Shown here: one piece after another, positions 1 to 6,827 of the stretch
How the letters are laid out: every line of letters starts with the position of its first letter
Numbering within the stretch: the first letter of the stretch is position 1
Assembly (NCBI GenBank): GCA_038229135.1
Contig: JBBROS010000054.1
Location: 1 to 21,732 of the forward strand
Source: JBBROS01 sp038229135
Lineage (GTDB): Bacteria; Pseudomonadota; Alphaproteobacteria; Acetobacterales; Acetobacteraceae
Length of the DNA stretch: 21,732 nt
Direction: 5' to 3'
Notes under the pieces: generated by a model
The model's database searches: none
What the model was told of the DNA's origin: nothing
The model's input: the letters and a program-made list of their open reading frames with translations, nothing else
Position numbers and translations under genes: made by a program

Positions 1-500
1 ACGTTGCGGACGATGCGGTCGAACATGTCCTTGCCGCGGACCTTGAGGAAGGTCGCGGCCTCGGCAGCGTCCAGGCTCACGCGGAGCTCGTCGAGGCCGG
101 TGTCGATGATCTCGCGGTGCTTCCTGGGGGCGAGCAGGGTGCCGTTGGTGTTGAACAGGACGTGGGTGTTCCGGGGTAGGCCGTCGGGGCCCGGTGCCTT
201 CAGATGGCGGATCATGTCCGGCAGGTGCTTGACCAGCATGGGCTCGCCGACGCCGTGAAGCACCACGCGGCGGACGTCCGGCACCTGATCGACGATGTGG
301 CGGAAGAGCTCCATGGACATGTCCGCCGGAGGCTCGAGGGCCTCGAAGGTGCGGGGGCAGGTCTCGCAGAGCAGGTTGCAGCGGTTCGTGACCTCCAGAT
401 AGAGGCAGACCGGCATCGCTTGCGCGACGCTGTCCCCGGACGAGACCTGCTCGAAGTAGCGGCGCGGGTTCAGGGCGGTGTCGAGCGGGGTGTCGGGCAT
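1..500 (-). CDS. Radical SAM domain protein (N-terminal part, cut by left edge)
   Basis: The reading frame starts at the ATG complementary to 498-500 and runs off the left edge, giving about 166 residues. Residues 41-48 read CNLLCETC, the CX3CX2C motif that binds the 4Fe-4S cluster of radical SAM enzymes. GVGEP follows at about 83-87, matching the GGEP-type SAM-binding motif. A start is supported by GGAG about 8 nt upstream. The gene lies 17 nt after the glycosyltransferase stop, so it is probably the last visible gene of the same operon. The family cleaves S-adenosylmethionine reductively to start radical reactions. Substrate cannot be told from this half, and whether a SPASM domain follows is out of view. 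The family call is secure; the specific function is unknown. Confidence 0.9.
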   Translation of the reverse strand, partial: MPDTPLDTALNPRRYFEQVSSGDSVAQAMPVCLYLEVTNRCNLLCETCPRTFEALEPPADMSMELFRHIVDQVPDVRRVVLHGVGEPMLVKHLPDMIRHLKAPGPDGLPRNTHVLFNTNGTLLAPRKHREIIDTGLDELRVSLDAAEAATFLKVRGKDMFDRIVRN

Positions 501-517
501 GGGGGGCACTCCGATGG

Positions 518-1903
518 TCAGGGGGTGGTGCTTGCGGGCAAGTCGCTCACCCCGGCCCTGTCCCGGGGGGAGAGGGAGACGAGGTCCAGCACCAACAGGG
601 GTAGCGCCGGCAGAAACACGAGTGCGGGCCAGAGCCACTCGTCGCGGCCATGGTCGAAGTAGAGAAGCGGCCCGGCGAGGCTGGGCCATAGGGCGGACCA
701 GGCCGGGCAGAGCACGGCCGGAAGGATGAGGAGGGTGAGATACCACGGGTAGTGTGGCGAGAGCAGGGCGAGCGTGGCGCCAGCGAGGATGAGGGCGTCG
801 CGCGCGATCAACTTCGCGCGGGCCGGAGTCGCGGCGGGGAGGGGGCGGCGGACGACCCAGAGCGCGAGGGCGGCGAGGATGGCGAGCGAGAGCGCGATGT
901 AGGCGGGGCCGGACCAAGCCGGGACCCGGCCTGCGAGGGCCAGCAGACGGAGCGGGAGGAAGCCGCCGCCATCGTCGAGGCCTTCCTCGCTGGCATAGCC
1001 CGGGAGGTAGCCGAGAACGCGGAGCCCGACGGACGCGTATGCGGCATAGCCGAGCGCGATGGTGGCAAGAGCCGCAGCGGGTAGGCGCCAGCTGGTGCGC
1101 CGCAGAAGGGGCATGCGCCACAGGGCCGGGCCGATGGCGGCGGGAATGAGCTTCATCATGATGGCGATGGCGAGCATCCCGCCTGCCAGCGCCGGGCGGA
1201 GACGGGCGGCGGCGAGCATGGCGGCCGCGGTGAAGGCGATGGCCGCGGCGTCGATGTGCCCGGCATTCGCGAACTCCCAGATGACGAGCGGGTTCCAGGC
1301 CCAGACGAGCACGAGGGCGGCGGGCAGGGCGGCGGTGCGGAGCAGGGCGAGGGCAAGGGCGGCGACGGCGCAGTCGAAGGCGAGCATGGCGGCCTTCATT
1401 GGCCACACGCCGGGGGCGAGATGGGCCATGAGGCCGAACAAGGCTTGGGCAGCGGGCGGGTAGATGGTGGGTGCCAGGTCCGCACGGTTGATGTTGGGAT
1501 AGATGGCGGCCGGGCCGGGGGCGGTGTCGCGCAGGGGGGCAAGGGCCGGGTCGGCCGGCAGGTGGCGGTACGGGCTGATGCCGGCGGCCTGGACCCGGCC
1601 GTCCCACACGTAGCGGTAGATGTCGGTGCTGAGGAACGGGGCGGGGGCGAGCACCAGGAGGCGGGCGGCGAGGCCGATGACGAGGATGAGGGGAAGTGCG
1701 GGGGCCGGAAGGGGCGTGCGGCGGACGAGCAGCACGGCGGCGGCGTAGGCGAGGCCGGCGGCGAGTGCTGCGCTCACGTAGTGCCAGGCATCGGCGCGGT
1801 TGAGTCCGCCGAACGCGCCCGGGGGCTGGGCGGCGAGACCTGCGACGATGCAGGCCAGGAGACCGGCGCCGAGGGCGGCGAGGAGGAGGAGGGGCCGGCT
1901 CAT
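518..1903 (-). CDS. GT87/DUF2029-like polytopic membrane glycosyltransferase
   Basis: This 461-residue protein is mostly hydrophobic, with about ten likely membrane helices and an N-terminal helix at residues 3-25. After the second or third helix comes a loop reading STDIYRYVWDGRVQAAG and then a PY.H.PADPAL stretch. This is typical of GT-C-fold mannosyl/glycosyltransferases that use polyprenyl-phosphate sugars (GT87/DUF2029 and relatives). The early Asp of that loop is the likely catalytic acid of such folds. The start overlaps the stop of the upstream TIGR04282 gene (ATGA), which implies translational coupling. The last ~20 codons run through a dispersed palindromic repeat (546-582), so the native C-terminus may have been replaced. 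Donor and acceptor are unknown. Confidence 0.8.
   Translation of the reverse strand: MSRPLLLLAALGAGLLACIVAGLAAQPPGAFGGLNRADAWHYVSAALAAGLAYAAAVLLVRRTPLPAPALPLILVIGLAARLLVLAPAPFLSTDIYRYVWDGRVQAAGISPYRHLPADPALAPLRDTAPGPAAIYPNINRADLAPTIYPPAAQALFGLMAHLAPGVWPMKAAMLAFDCAVAALALALLRTAALPAALVLVWAWNPLVIWEFANAGHIDAAAIAFTAAAMLAAARLRPALAGGMLAIAIMMKLIPAAIGPALWRMPLLRRTSWRLPAAALATIALGYAAYASVGLRVLGYLPGYASEEGLDDGGGFLPLRLLALAGRVPAWSGPAYIALSLAILAALALWVVRRPLPAATPARAKLIARDALILAGATLALLSPHYPWYLTLLILPAVLCPAWSALWPSLAGPLLYFDHGRDEWLWPALVFLPALPLLVLDLVSLSPRDRAGVSDLPASTTP
546..582. repeat. Dispersed CTCACCCC...GAGAGGG palindrome, copy A
   Basis: The stretch begins CTCACCCCGGCCCTG and ends GGGGAGAGGGAGACGA. It resembles the short C-run/G-run palindromes found between genes in many Proteobacteria. 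Copy C at 16551-16576 shares the 17 bases GGGGGAGAGGGAGACGA with it. Unlike the other copies, this one lies inside a reading frame, encoding the C-terminal residues of the glycosyltransferase. Confidence 0.65.
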
Positions 1904-2643
1904 GCCAGGGCGTGCTGGCTTGCCGATCGGAGCCGGGCCTCGAGGCCGATCGAGGCGGCGACGGCGCGGGTTGCGGGCGCGATGGCGGGGTCGGCGCGCA
2001 GCTCGGCAACGAGGCGGGCGAGGGCCTGCTGGTCGTCGACGTCGTACCAGCCGGGCAGCTCCAGGGTGCGGAGCCGGGCGCGGTCCAATGCGGCACGGGT
2101 GTCGGCCCCGGCGCGGTCGGTGCTCCAGGCGATGTCGGCGTAGGGATCGTGCCGGGGCTCGGTCAGGCCCAGGAGGTAGTAGCCACCGTCGTCCGCGCGG
2201 CCGAGCACCGCCTCCGCGTTGCCGGCGAGGAGCGTGGTCGCGGCCTGGACGAGGGTGGCCGTGGGGAGAGTAGGGCTGTCGGCGCCCAGCACGCAGATGG
2301 CCTGATGGCCTTGGGCAAAGAGGCCTCGCGTCGTGTCGAGCAGAACGCGGCCGAACCCTTCGACGCCCGGTGCCTCCCCGTTGGTGCCATCGGCCAGCAG
2401 CAGCGTCGTGCCCGGCGGCAGGAGGCCCTCGAACCGGGCCTCCTGCCCGGCCGGCGCGTAGGCGACGACCGGGGCGATTGGGGCGTGGGTGGCGGCCAGC
2501 GCCAGGTTGGCGAGCGTGTCCTTGAGGAAGGCGGCGCCGAGGCGGGCTGCGTCGTCCGGGCTGAGGATGGCCTGCAGGCGGGTCTTCACGTGGCCAGGGC
2601 GGGGCGCCTTGGCGATAACGGCGATAGCGCAGGTTCCGGTCAT
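1900..2643 (-). CDS. TIGR04282/DUF2064 family glycosyl/nucleotidyl-transferase-like protein
   Basis: The 247-residue protein opens with AIAVIAKAPRPGHVKTRL, the signature P-x-x-G-x-V-K-T-R-L segment of DUF2064 (CofC/MobA-like fold, TIGR04282, named after arsenosugar biosynthesis clusters). Further in come VLGADSPTLP (about 130) and GRADDGGYYLLGL (about 160), the other conserved blocks, and a WSTD block. The start ATG has GAGG 5 nt upstream and lies 30 nt after the peroxidase gene, so I prefer it to the long upstream extension of the open frame. The stop overlaps the next gene's ATG. The family is predicted to handle nucleotide-activated sugars; its exact reaction is poorly known. No ArsM-like arsenic methyltransferase is visible, so an arsenosugar role is not supported here. 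Confidence 0.88.
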   Translation of the reverse strand: MTGTCAIAVIAKAPRPGHVKTRLQAILSPDDAARLGAAFLKDTLANLALAATHAPIAPVVAYAPAGQEARFEGLLPPGTTLLLADGTNGEAPGVEGFGRVLLDTTRGLFAQGHQAICVLGADSPTLPTATLVQAATTLLAGNAEAVLGRADDGGYYLLGLTEPRHDPYADIAWSTDRAGADTRAALDRARLRTLELPGWYDVDDQQALARLVAELRADPAIAPATRAVAASIGLEARLRSASQHALA

Positions 2644-2672
2644 CGTGCCTCGTGATCCAGGTCGAAGCGTGG

Positions 2673-3134
2673 TCAGGCGACCGCCCGGGCCAGGGCGGCG
2701 CGGAGGCGGTTGGAGCCGGGAGATGTCATGCTGGAGAACCATGCCACGAGCTTTCCGTCGCGTCCGATCACGTATTTGTAGAAGTTCCAGCGTGGCTTGC
2801 CGAGCGGCCCGGCGGCGGCGGCGAGGCTCTGGAAGAGGGGGATGGCGCCGGGGCCTGTGACTTCGGCCTTGGCGGCCACGGGGAAGGTGACGTGCAGGCG
2901 CTCGCATGTGGCGCCGATGGCGGCGTCGTCGCCGGGCTCCTGTCGGCCGAACTGGTTGCTGGGCACGGCGACGACCAGCAGGCCGCGCGCTGCCCATTCC
3001 TCGTGCAGTTTCTGGAGGCCGGCATATTGCGGGGTGAAGCCGCAGAGCGAGGCGGTGTTGACGACGAGGGCGGGGCGGCCCTGGAGGTCGATGATGCCGC
3101 CGCGTAGGGCGGGGAGGGTGAGGTCGTCGGGCAT
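2673..3134 (-). CDS. Glutathione peroxidase family protein
   Basis: The 153-residue protein is slightly shorter than the usual ~160. The catalytic tetrad of the family is visible: Cys31 in NTASLCGFTPQY, Gln61 in PSNQFGRQEPG, and Trp116-Asn117 in WNFYKYVIGRDGK. A second Cys at 77 sits where thioredoxin-dependent bacterial members carry the resolving Cys, so the electron donor is more likely thioredoxin than glutathione (inference). The protein reduces hydrogen peroxide or lipid hydroperoxides in the cytoplasm. GGAG lies 7 nt before the ATG. It is the first gene of the minus-strand cluster and is divergent from the ABC transporter operon across about 74 bp. Confidence 0.93.
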   Translation of the reverse strand: MPDDLTLPALRGGIIDLQGRPALVVNTASLCGFTPQYAGLQKLHEEWAARGLLVVAVPSNQFGRQEPGDDAAIGATCERLHVTFPVAAKAEVTGPGAIPLFQSLAAAAGPLGKPRWNFYKYVIGRDGKLVAWFSSMTSPGSNRLRAALARAVA

Positions 3135-3194
3135 CGGGTCTCCAAAGAGCGTGGACGTGGCGGTATGAGATTTGCTTTGATCGTTCCATCGGGC

Positions 3195-3199
3195 AAGGA
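3195..3199 (+). promoter_or_regulatory. Ribosome binding site deciding the binding-protein start
   Basis: AAGGA directly abuts a first ATG at 3200, which is too close to use, and stands 9 nt before the ATG at 3209 and 12 nt before the one at 3212. The spacing favours 3209. Confidence 0.5.
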
Positions 3200-3208
3200 A
3201 TGCAAACC

Positions 3209-4822
3209 ATGATGCTTACGCGACGGCAGGGGCTGGTTGGGGCTGCGGGGCTGGTCGGAGCGGGGGCCGCAGGCGGCCCGGCCTGGTCGCAGAGCCGGGC
3301 TGAGACGCTGCGGCAGGTGACGGGCAACCTGCACAACACGCTCGACCCGACGATGCCGGGCTCCACGCGGGAATCGTTCGGCATCAGCATGAACGTGTAC
3401 GACCGGCTGCTGAGCTTCGGGCGGAAGGAAAACGGGAAGGGGTTCATCTTCGACCCGAACACGCTTCGGCCGGAGCTCGCCAAGGGTTACGAGATCAGCG
3501 GCGACGGGCTGACGGTAACCATCACGCTGAAGCCGGACGCGACCTGGCACGATGGCAGCCCGGTGACGATGGACGACATCAAGTGGTCGCTGGACCGCAG
3601 CGTTGCGGCCAAGAGCCTGGCGCCGCCGCAGATGCTGACCGGGTCAATGACGAAGCCCGAGCAGTTCGAGGTGATGGGGCCGGACACGATCCGTGTGCGG
3701 CTGGACAAGCCGGACCGGCTGGCGGCGCCGAACATCGCGACCGTTTATGCGATCATGATCAACAGCAAGCTGGCGAAGAAGTATGCGACGGCTGAGGACC
3801 CGTGGGCGCAGGCCTGGTTGAAGGACAACAGTGCGGCGGGCGGCGCCTACATGGTGGAGCAATGGAAGCCGGGCGAGCAGGTTGTCCTGCGGCGCAACGA
3901 GGCGTGGAAGAACGGGGCGGACGGCAAGCTGCCGTTCTTCCGGCGGATCATCGCGCAGACGGTGCCGGATGCGAGCACGCGGGCGAACCTGGTGGAGCGC
4001 GGCGACGCGGACCTGGCCATCGATTTGCAGGCGAGCGACGTGATCGCGCTCGAGCAGCGGGCCCGCACGCTCGTGATCAGCACGCCGCAGTTCAATGCGT
4101 TCACCTTCGTGGGCTTCAACCTCAAGATGAAGCCGTTCGACGATGTGCGGGTGCGCCAGGCAATTGCGGCGGCGATGCCGTACGAGGACCTGTTCAAGGC
4201 CTGCATCTTCGGGCGCGGGGCGCCGTGTTTCGGCGGCACGTGGACCGAGAGTCCGACCAGCGCGGTGTTCCCGCAGGCGATGCCGTTCCGCACGGATCTG
4301 GAGCGGGCGCGAAAGCTGCTGGCCGAAGCCGGGCTGGCGCAGGGATTCGAGACGACGTTCAGCTTCAACGTGGGCAGCGCGCAGGTGAGCGAGCCGATGG
4401 CGGCGCTGATCAAGGAGGGCTTGGGCAAGGTCGGCATCAAGGTGGACATCCAGAAGCTGACGGATGCGGCGATGAGCACCGCGGTGACCGAGAAGAAGCT
4501 GCCGTTCTTCACGGAGCAGTCGATCGCGTGGTTGCCGAGCACGGACTACTTCTTCCGCAACTTCTTCACCGGTGACCAGCGGTGGAACTACTCCGGGTGG
4601 GACAATGCGGAGGTGGTCGCCGTGGCCAACAAGGCGCGGTTCGAGCGGGACCCGAAGGCGTATGAGGTGGCGGCCAAGCGGCTGATCACGATCGAGGCGG
4701 AGCAGGTCCCGCTGCTGCTGCTGTGGCAGGCGAACCAGGACGCGGCGATGGTGCCTGCGCTGAAGGGCTACACCTACCAGTTCCATCGCCAGGTGGATTA
4801 CCGCGATCTCAGCAGGGCTTAG
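3209..4822 (+). CDS. Dipeptide/oligopeptide-type ABC transporter substrate-binding protein
   Basis: This is a periplasmic solute-binding protein of family 5 (DppA/OppA type, SBP_bac_5), 537 residues from the ATG at 3209. The N-terminus LTRRQGLVGAAGLVG followed by a small-residue hydrophobic run and AWS looks like a twin-arginine (Tat) signal peptide. Family features seen are LHNTLDPTMPG near the mature N-terminus, the block YEISGDGLTVTITLKPDATWHDG with VTMDDIKWSLDR after it, and VRQAIAAAMPYEDLFKACIFGRGAP. It delivers peptides or other small solutes to the permeases encoded next. A hairpin and a long palindrome separate it from the permeases, an arrangement often linked to higher expression of the binding protein. 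Ligand is unknown. Confidence 0.95.
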   Translation: MMLTRRQGLVGAAGLVGAGAAGGPAWSQSRAETLRQVTGNLHNTLDPTMPGSTRESFGISMNVYDRLLSFGRKENGKGFIFDPNTLRPELAKGYEISGDGLTVTITLKPDATWHDGSPVTMDDIKWSLDRSVAAKSLAPPQMLTGSMTKPEQFEVMGPDTIRVRLDKPDRLAAPNIATVYAIMINSKLAKKYATAEDPWAQAWLKDNSAAGGAYMVEQWKPGEQVVLRRNEAWKNGADGKLPFFRRIIAQTVPDASTRANLVERGDADLAIDLQASDVIALEQRARTLVISTPQFNAFTFVGFNLKMKPFDDVRVRQAIAAAMPYEDLFKACIFGRGAPCFGGTWTESPTSAVFPQAMPFRTDLERARKLLAEAGLAQGFETTFSFNVGSAQVSEPMAALIKEGLGKVGIKVDIQKLTDAAMSTAVTEKKLPFFTEQSIAWLPSTDYFFRNFFTGDQRWNYSGWDNAEVVAVANKARFERDPKAYEVAAKRLITIEAEQVPLLLLWQANQDAAMVPALKGYTYQFHRQVDYRDLSRA

Positions 4823-4850
4823 GGAGGCCGCGTGGTGCGCCGCGACCTCC
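4823..4850 (+). terminator. Stem-loop directly after the binding-protein stop
   Basis: GGAGGCCGCG (4823-4832) pairs with CGCGACCTCC (4841-4850) with one mismatch and an 8-nt loop. It starts at the first base after the TAG. No T-run follows, so it may act as a partial terminator or a barrier to 3' decay rather than a classical terminator. Confidence 0.45.
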
Positions 4851-4939
4851 GTCATCATGAGCGAAGCGTGGCGATCCAGGGGCCAACCGGACAGTCGTAC
4901 ACGGCCCTTGGATCGCCACGCCTTCGGCTCGCGATGACG
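4850..4939. repeat. 90-bp imperfect palindromic intergenic element
   Basis: The left arm (4850-4884) runs CGTCATCATGAGCG... to GCGATCCAGGGGCC. The right arm (4903-4939) runs GGCCCTTGGATCGC... to CGCGATGACG. They are reverse complements with a few mismatches and a small bulge around an 18-nt loop (4885-4902). The ends resemble the GTCAT...GAGCGAAGCG...ATCCAG palindromes scattered between genes in many Proteobacteria. It lies between the binding-protein and permease genes of one operon. Confidence 0.8.
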
Positions 4940-4965
4940 ATGCTCCCTTGGTGGCGAGCGAAGGG

Positions 4966-5976
4966 ATGAGGCGGGTCGGATCGCGGTTCGCCAGCTCGCT
5001 GCCGGTGTTGGCGGCGGTGCTGGTGTTCACCTTCGTGCTGATGCGGCTTCTGCCGGGGGACCCGGCGGTGTTCTTCTCGGCAGGCGCCAGCGGCGGGCGG
5101 GAGGAGATCGAGATGGTGCGGCGGCAGATGGGCCTGGACAAGCCCGTGCCGGTGCAACTCGTGTATTACCTGCGGGACGTGGCTACGGGGAACCTTGGGC
5201 GCTCGATGACGACCGGGCAGCCCGTGGTGGCGGATCTGGTGCGGCGGTTGCCGGCGTCGCTCGAGTTGACGTTCACGGCGCTGTTCATGGCGTTGAGCCT
5301 GGCCGTGCCGTTGGGGGTGTTGGCAGCGCTGCGGCCGAACTCGCTGGTGGACCATGCGGTGCGGCTCGTGTGCTCGCTGGGGGTGTGCGTGCCGACCTTC
5401 GTGTCGGGGCTACTGCTGATCTACGTGTTCTACTACCTGCTCGGCTGGGCGCCGGACCCGACGGGACGGCTCGACGTGTTCAGCGCGGCGCCGCCGACCG
5501 TGACCGGATTCCTGCTGGTGGATACGCTGTTGGCCGGCGATGGGGAGACGTTTCGCGCGGCGGCGGCGCAGCTGGTGCTGCCGGCAGCGACGATGGCGTT
5601 GTTCGTGCTGGCGCCGCTCGCGCGGATGACGCGGGCCTCCATGCTGGCCGTGTTGGGCAGCGAGTTCGTCCGCACCGGAGAGAGTGTGGGGCTGTCGCGG
5701 CCGCGGCTGATCGGGGTGTATGCGCTGCGGAACGCGATCGTGCCGGTGCTGACCATCGCGGGGATCGTGTTCAGCACGATGCTGGGAGCGAACGTGCTGG
5801 TGGAGAAGGTCTTTTCCTGGCCCGGCGTGGCGAGCTACGCACTCGACGCGCTGCTGAACTCGGACTACGCGCCGGTGCAGGGCTTCGTCCTCCTGATGGC
5901 AGCGATCTTCGTCCTGGTGAACCTGGTTGTCGACATCCTGTATGGGCTCGCCGACCCGCGGGTGAGCGTGGGATGA
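4966..5976 (+). CDS. ABC transporter permease, DppB/OppB type
   Basis: This is one of the two inner-membrane subunits of the dipeptide-type importer. From the ATG at 4966 it has 336 residues, the family's normal length. The N-terminal helix is followed by LMRLLPGDPAVFF, the usual DppB start. A large periplasmic loop, five more helices and the ATPase-contacting EAA-like loop (about GESVGLSRPRLIGVYALRNA) follow. The open frame also allows TTG at 4948 and GTG at 4951, but family N-termini begin close to MRRV and AAGGG lies next to 4966. Its stop overlaps the second permease's ATG. Confidence 0.94.
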   Translation: MRRVGSRFASSLPVLAAVLVFTFVLMRLLPGDPAVFFSAGASGGREEIEMVRRQMGLDKPVPVQLVYYLRDVATGNLGRSMTTGQPVVADLVRRLPASLELTFTALFMALSLAVPLGVLAALRPNSLVDHAVRLVCSLGVCVPTFVSGLLLIYVFYYLLGWAPDPTGRLDVFSAAPPTVTGFLLVDTLLAGDGETFRAAAAQLVLPAATMALFVLAPLARMTRASMLAVLGSEFVRTGESVGLSRPRLIGVYALRNAIVPVLTIAGIVFSTMLGANVLVEKVFSWPGVASYALDALLNSDYAPVQGFVLLMAAIFVLVNLVVDILYGLADPRVSVG

Positions 5977-6827
5977 GCGGGGCCGCGAGTTTCGTGGGCC
6001 ATGCCGGCTACGTGCTGCGGGGCAACCGGCTGACGGCGGGGGCGCTGGCGCTGACCACCGTGCTGGTGGGGGCGGCGCTGCTGGCGCCTTGGCTGGTGCC
6101 GTACGACCCGGTGGCGTCGGACGTGCGGGTGGCGCTGCAGGCGCCGAGCGGGGCGCATTGGTTCGGGACGGACCAGCTGGGGCGGGACGTGTTCAGCCGG
6201 GTGCTGATGGCAGCACGGCTCGACTATGCCATCGCGGCCTCGGCGGTGGGGCTGAGCTTCGTCGTGGGCGCCGTGATCGGGGGGGCGTGCGGCTATGCCG
6301 GGGGGCGGGTCGATCGGTGGGTCGGGCGGGGCGTGGACGTGCTGATGGCCTTCCCGCTGTTCGTGCTGGCGATGGCGATGGTGGCGGCGCTGGGCAACCG
6401 CGTGGAAAACATCGTTTACGCGACGGCGCTGATCAACCTGCCGTTCTACATCCGGTTCGCGCGGGCCGAGGTGAACGGGCGCCGGGCGGCGGGGTGGGTG
6501 GAGGCGGCCCGGGCGAGCGGGCATGGGCATGGGAGCGTGGTGCTGCGGCTGCTGCTGCCGAACGTGCTGCCGGCGATGGCGGTGCAGATCAGCCTCAACC
6601 TCGGCTGGGCGATCCTGAACGCGGCCGGGCTGAGCTTCATCGGGCTGGGCGTGAAGCCGCCGACGCCCGAGTGGGGGATCATGGTGGCCGAGGGAGCACG
6701 GTTCATCACCACGGGGAAATGGTGGTTGGTGGCCTGCCCGGGCGGGGCGCTGATGCTGTCGGCGCTGTGCTTCAACCTGCTTGGGGATGGCGTGCGGGAC
6801 ATGCTGGACCCGCGGATGCGGACGTGA
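5973..6827 (+). CDS. ABC transporter permease, DppC/OppC type
   Basis: The 284-residue protein is the second membrane subunit. It shows an N-terminal helix ending in APWLVPYDP, then HWFGTDQLGRDVFSRVL (about 70-87), a near-universal DppC/OppC block. The EAA loop WVEAARASGHGHGSVVLRLLLPN follows at about 170, then LSFIGLGVKPPTPEWG near the C-terminus, and LGDGVRDMLDPRMR at the end. Start (ATGA) and stop (GTGA) both overlap the neighbouring genes, so it is translationally coupled on both sides. Confidence 0.95.
   Translation: MSGAASFVGHAGYVLRGNRLTAGALALTTVLVGAALLAPWLVPYDPVASDVRVALQAPSGAHWFGTDQLGRDVFSRVLMAARLDYAIAASAVGLSFVVGAVIGGACGYAGGRVDRWVGRGVDVLMAFPLFVLAMAMVAALGNRVENIVYATALINLPFYIRFARAEVNGRRAAGWVEAARASGHGHGSVVLRLLLPNVLPAMAVQISLNLGWAILNAAGLSFIGLGVKPPTPEWGIMVAEGARFITTGKWWLVACPGGALMLSALCFNLLGDGVRDMLDPRMRT

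Noticed and set aside
1900..2643. Arsenosugar biosynthesis cluster
   Set aside because: TIGR04282 is named for this, but no arsenic methyltransferase or arsenic-specific radical SAM feature is visible in the window.
3644..4858. Long antisense frame (404 aa) opposite the binding-protein gene
   Set aside because: It is a shadow caused by high GC and third-position bias. The product is His/Arg/Leu-rich with no family features, while the plus strand is a clear SBP_bac_5 protein.
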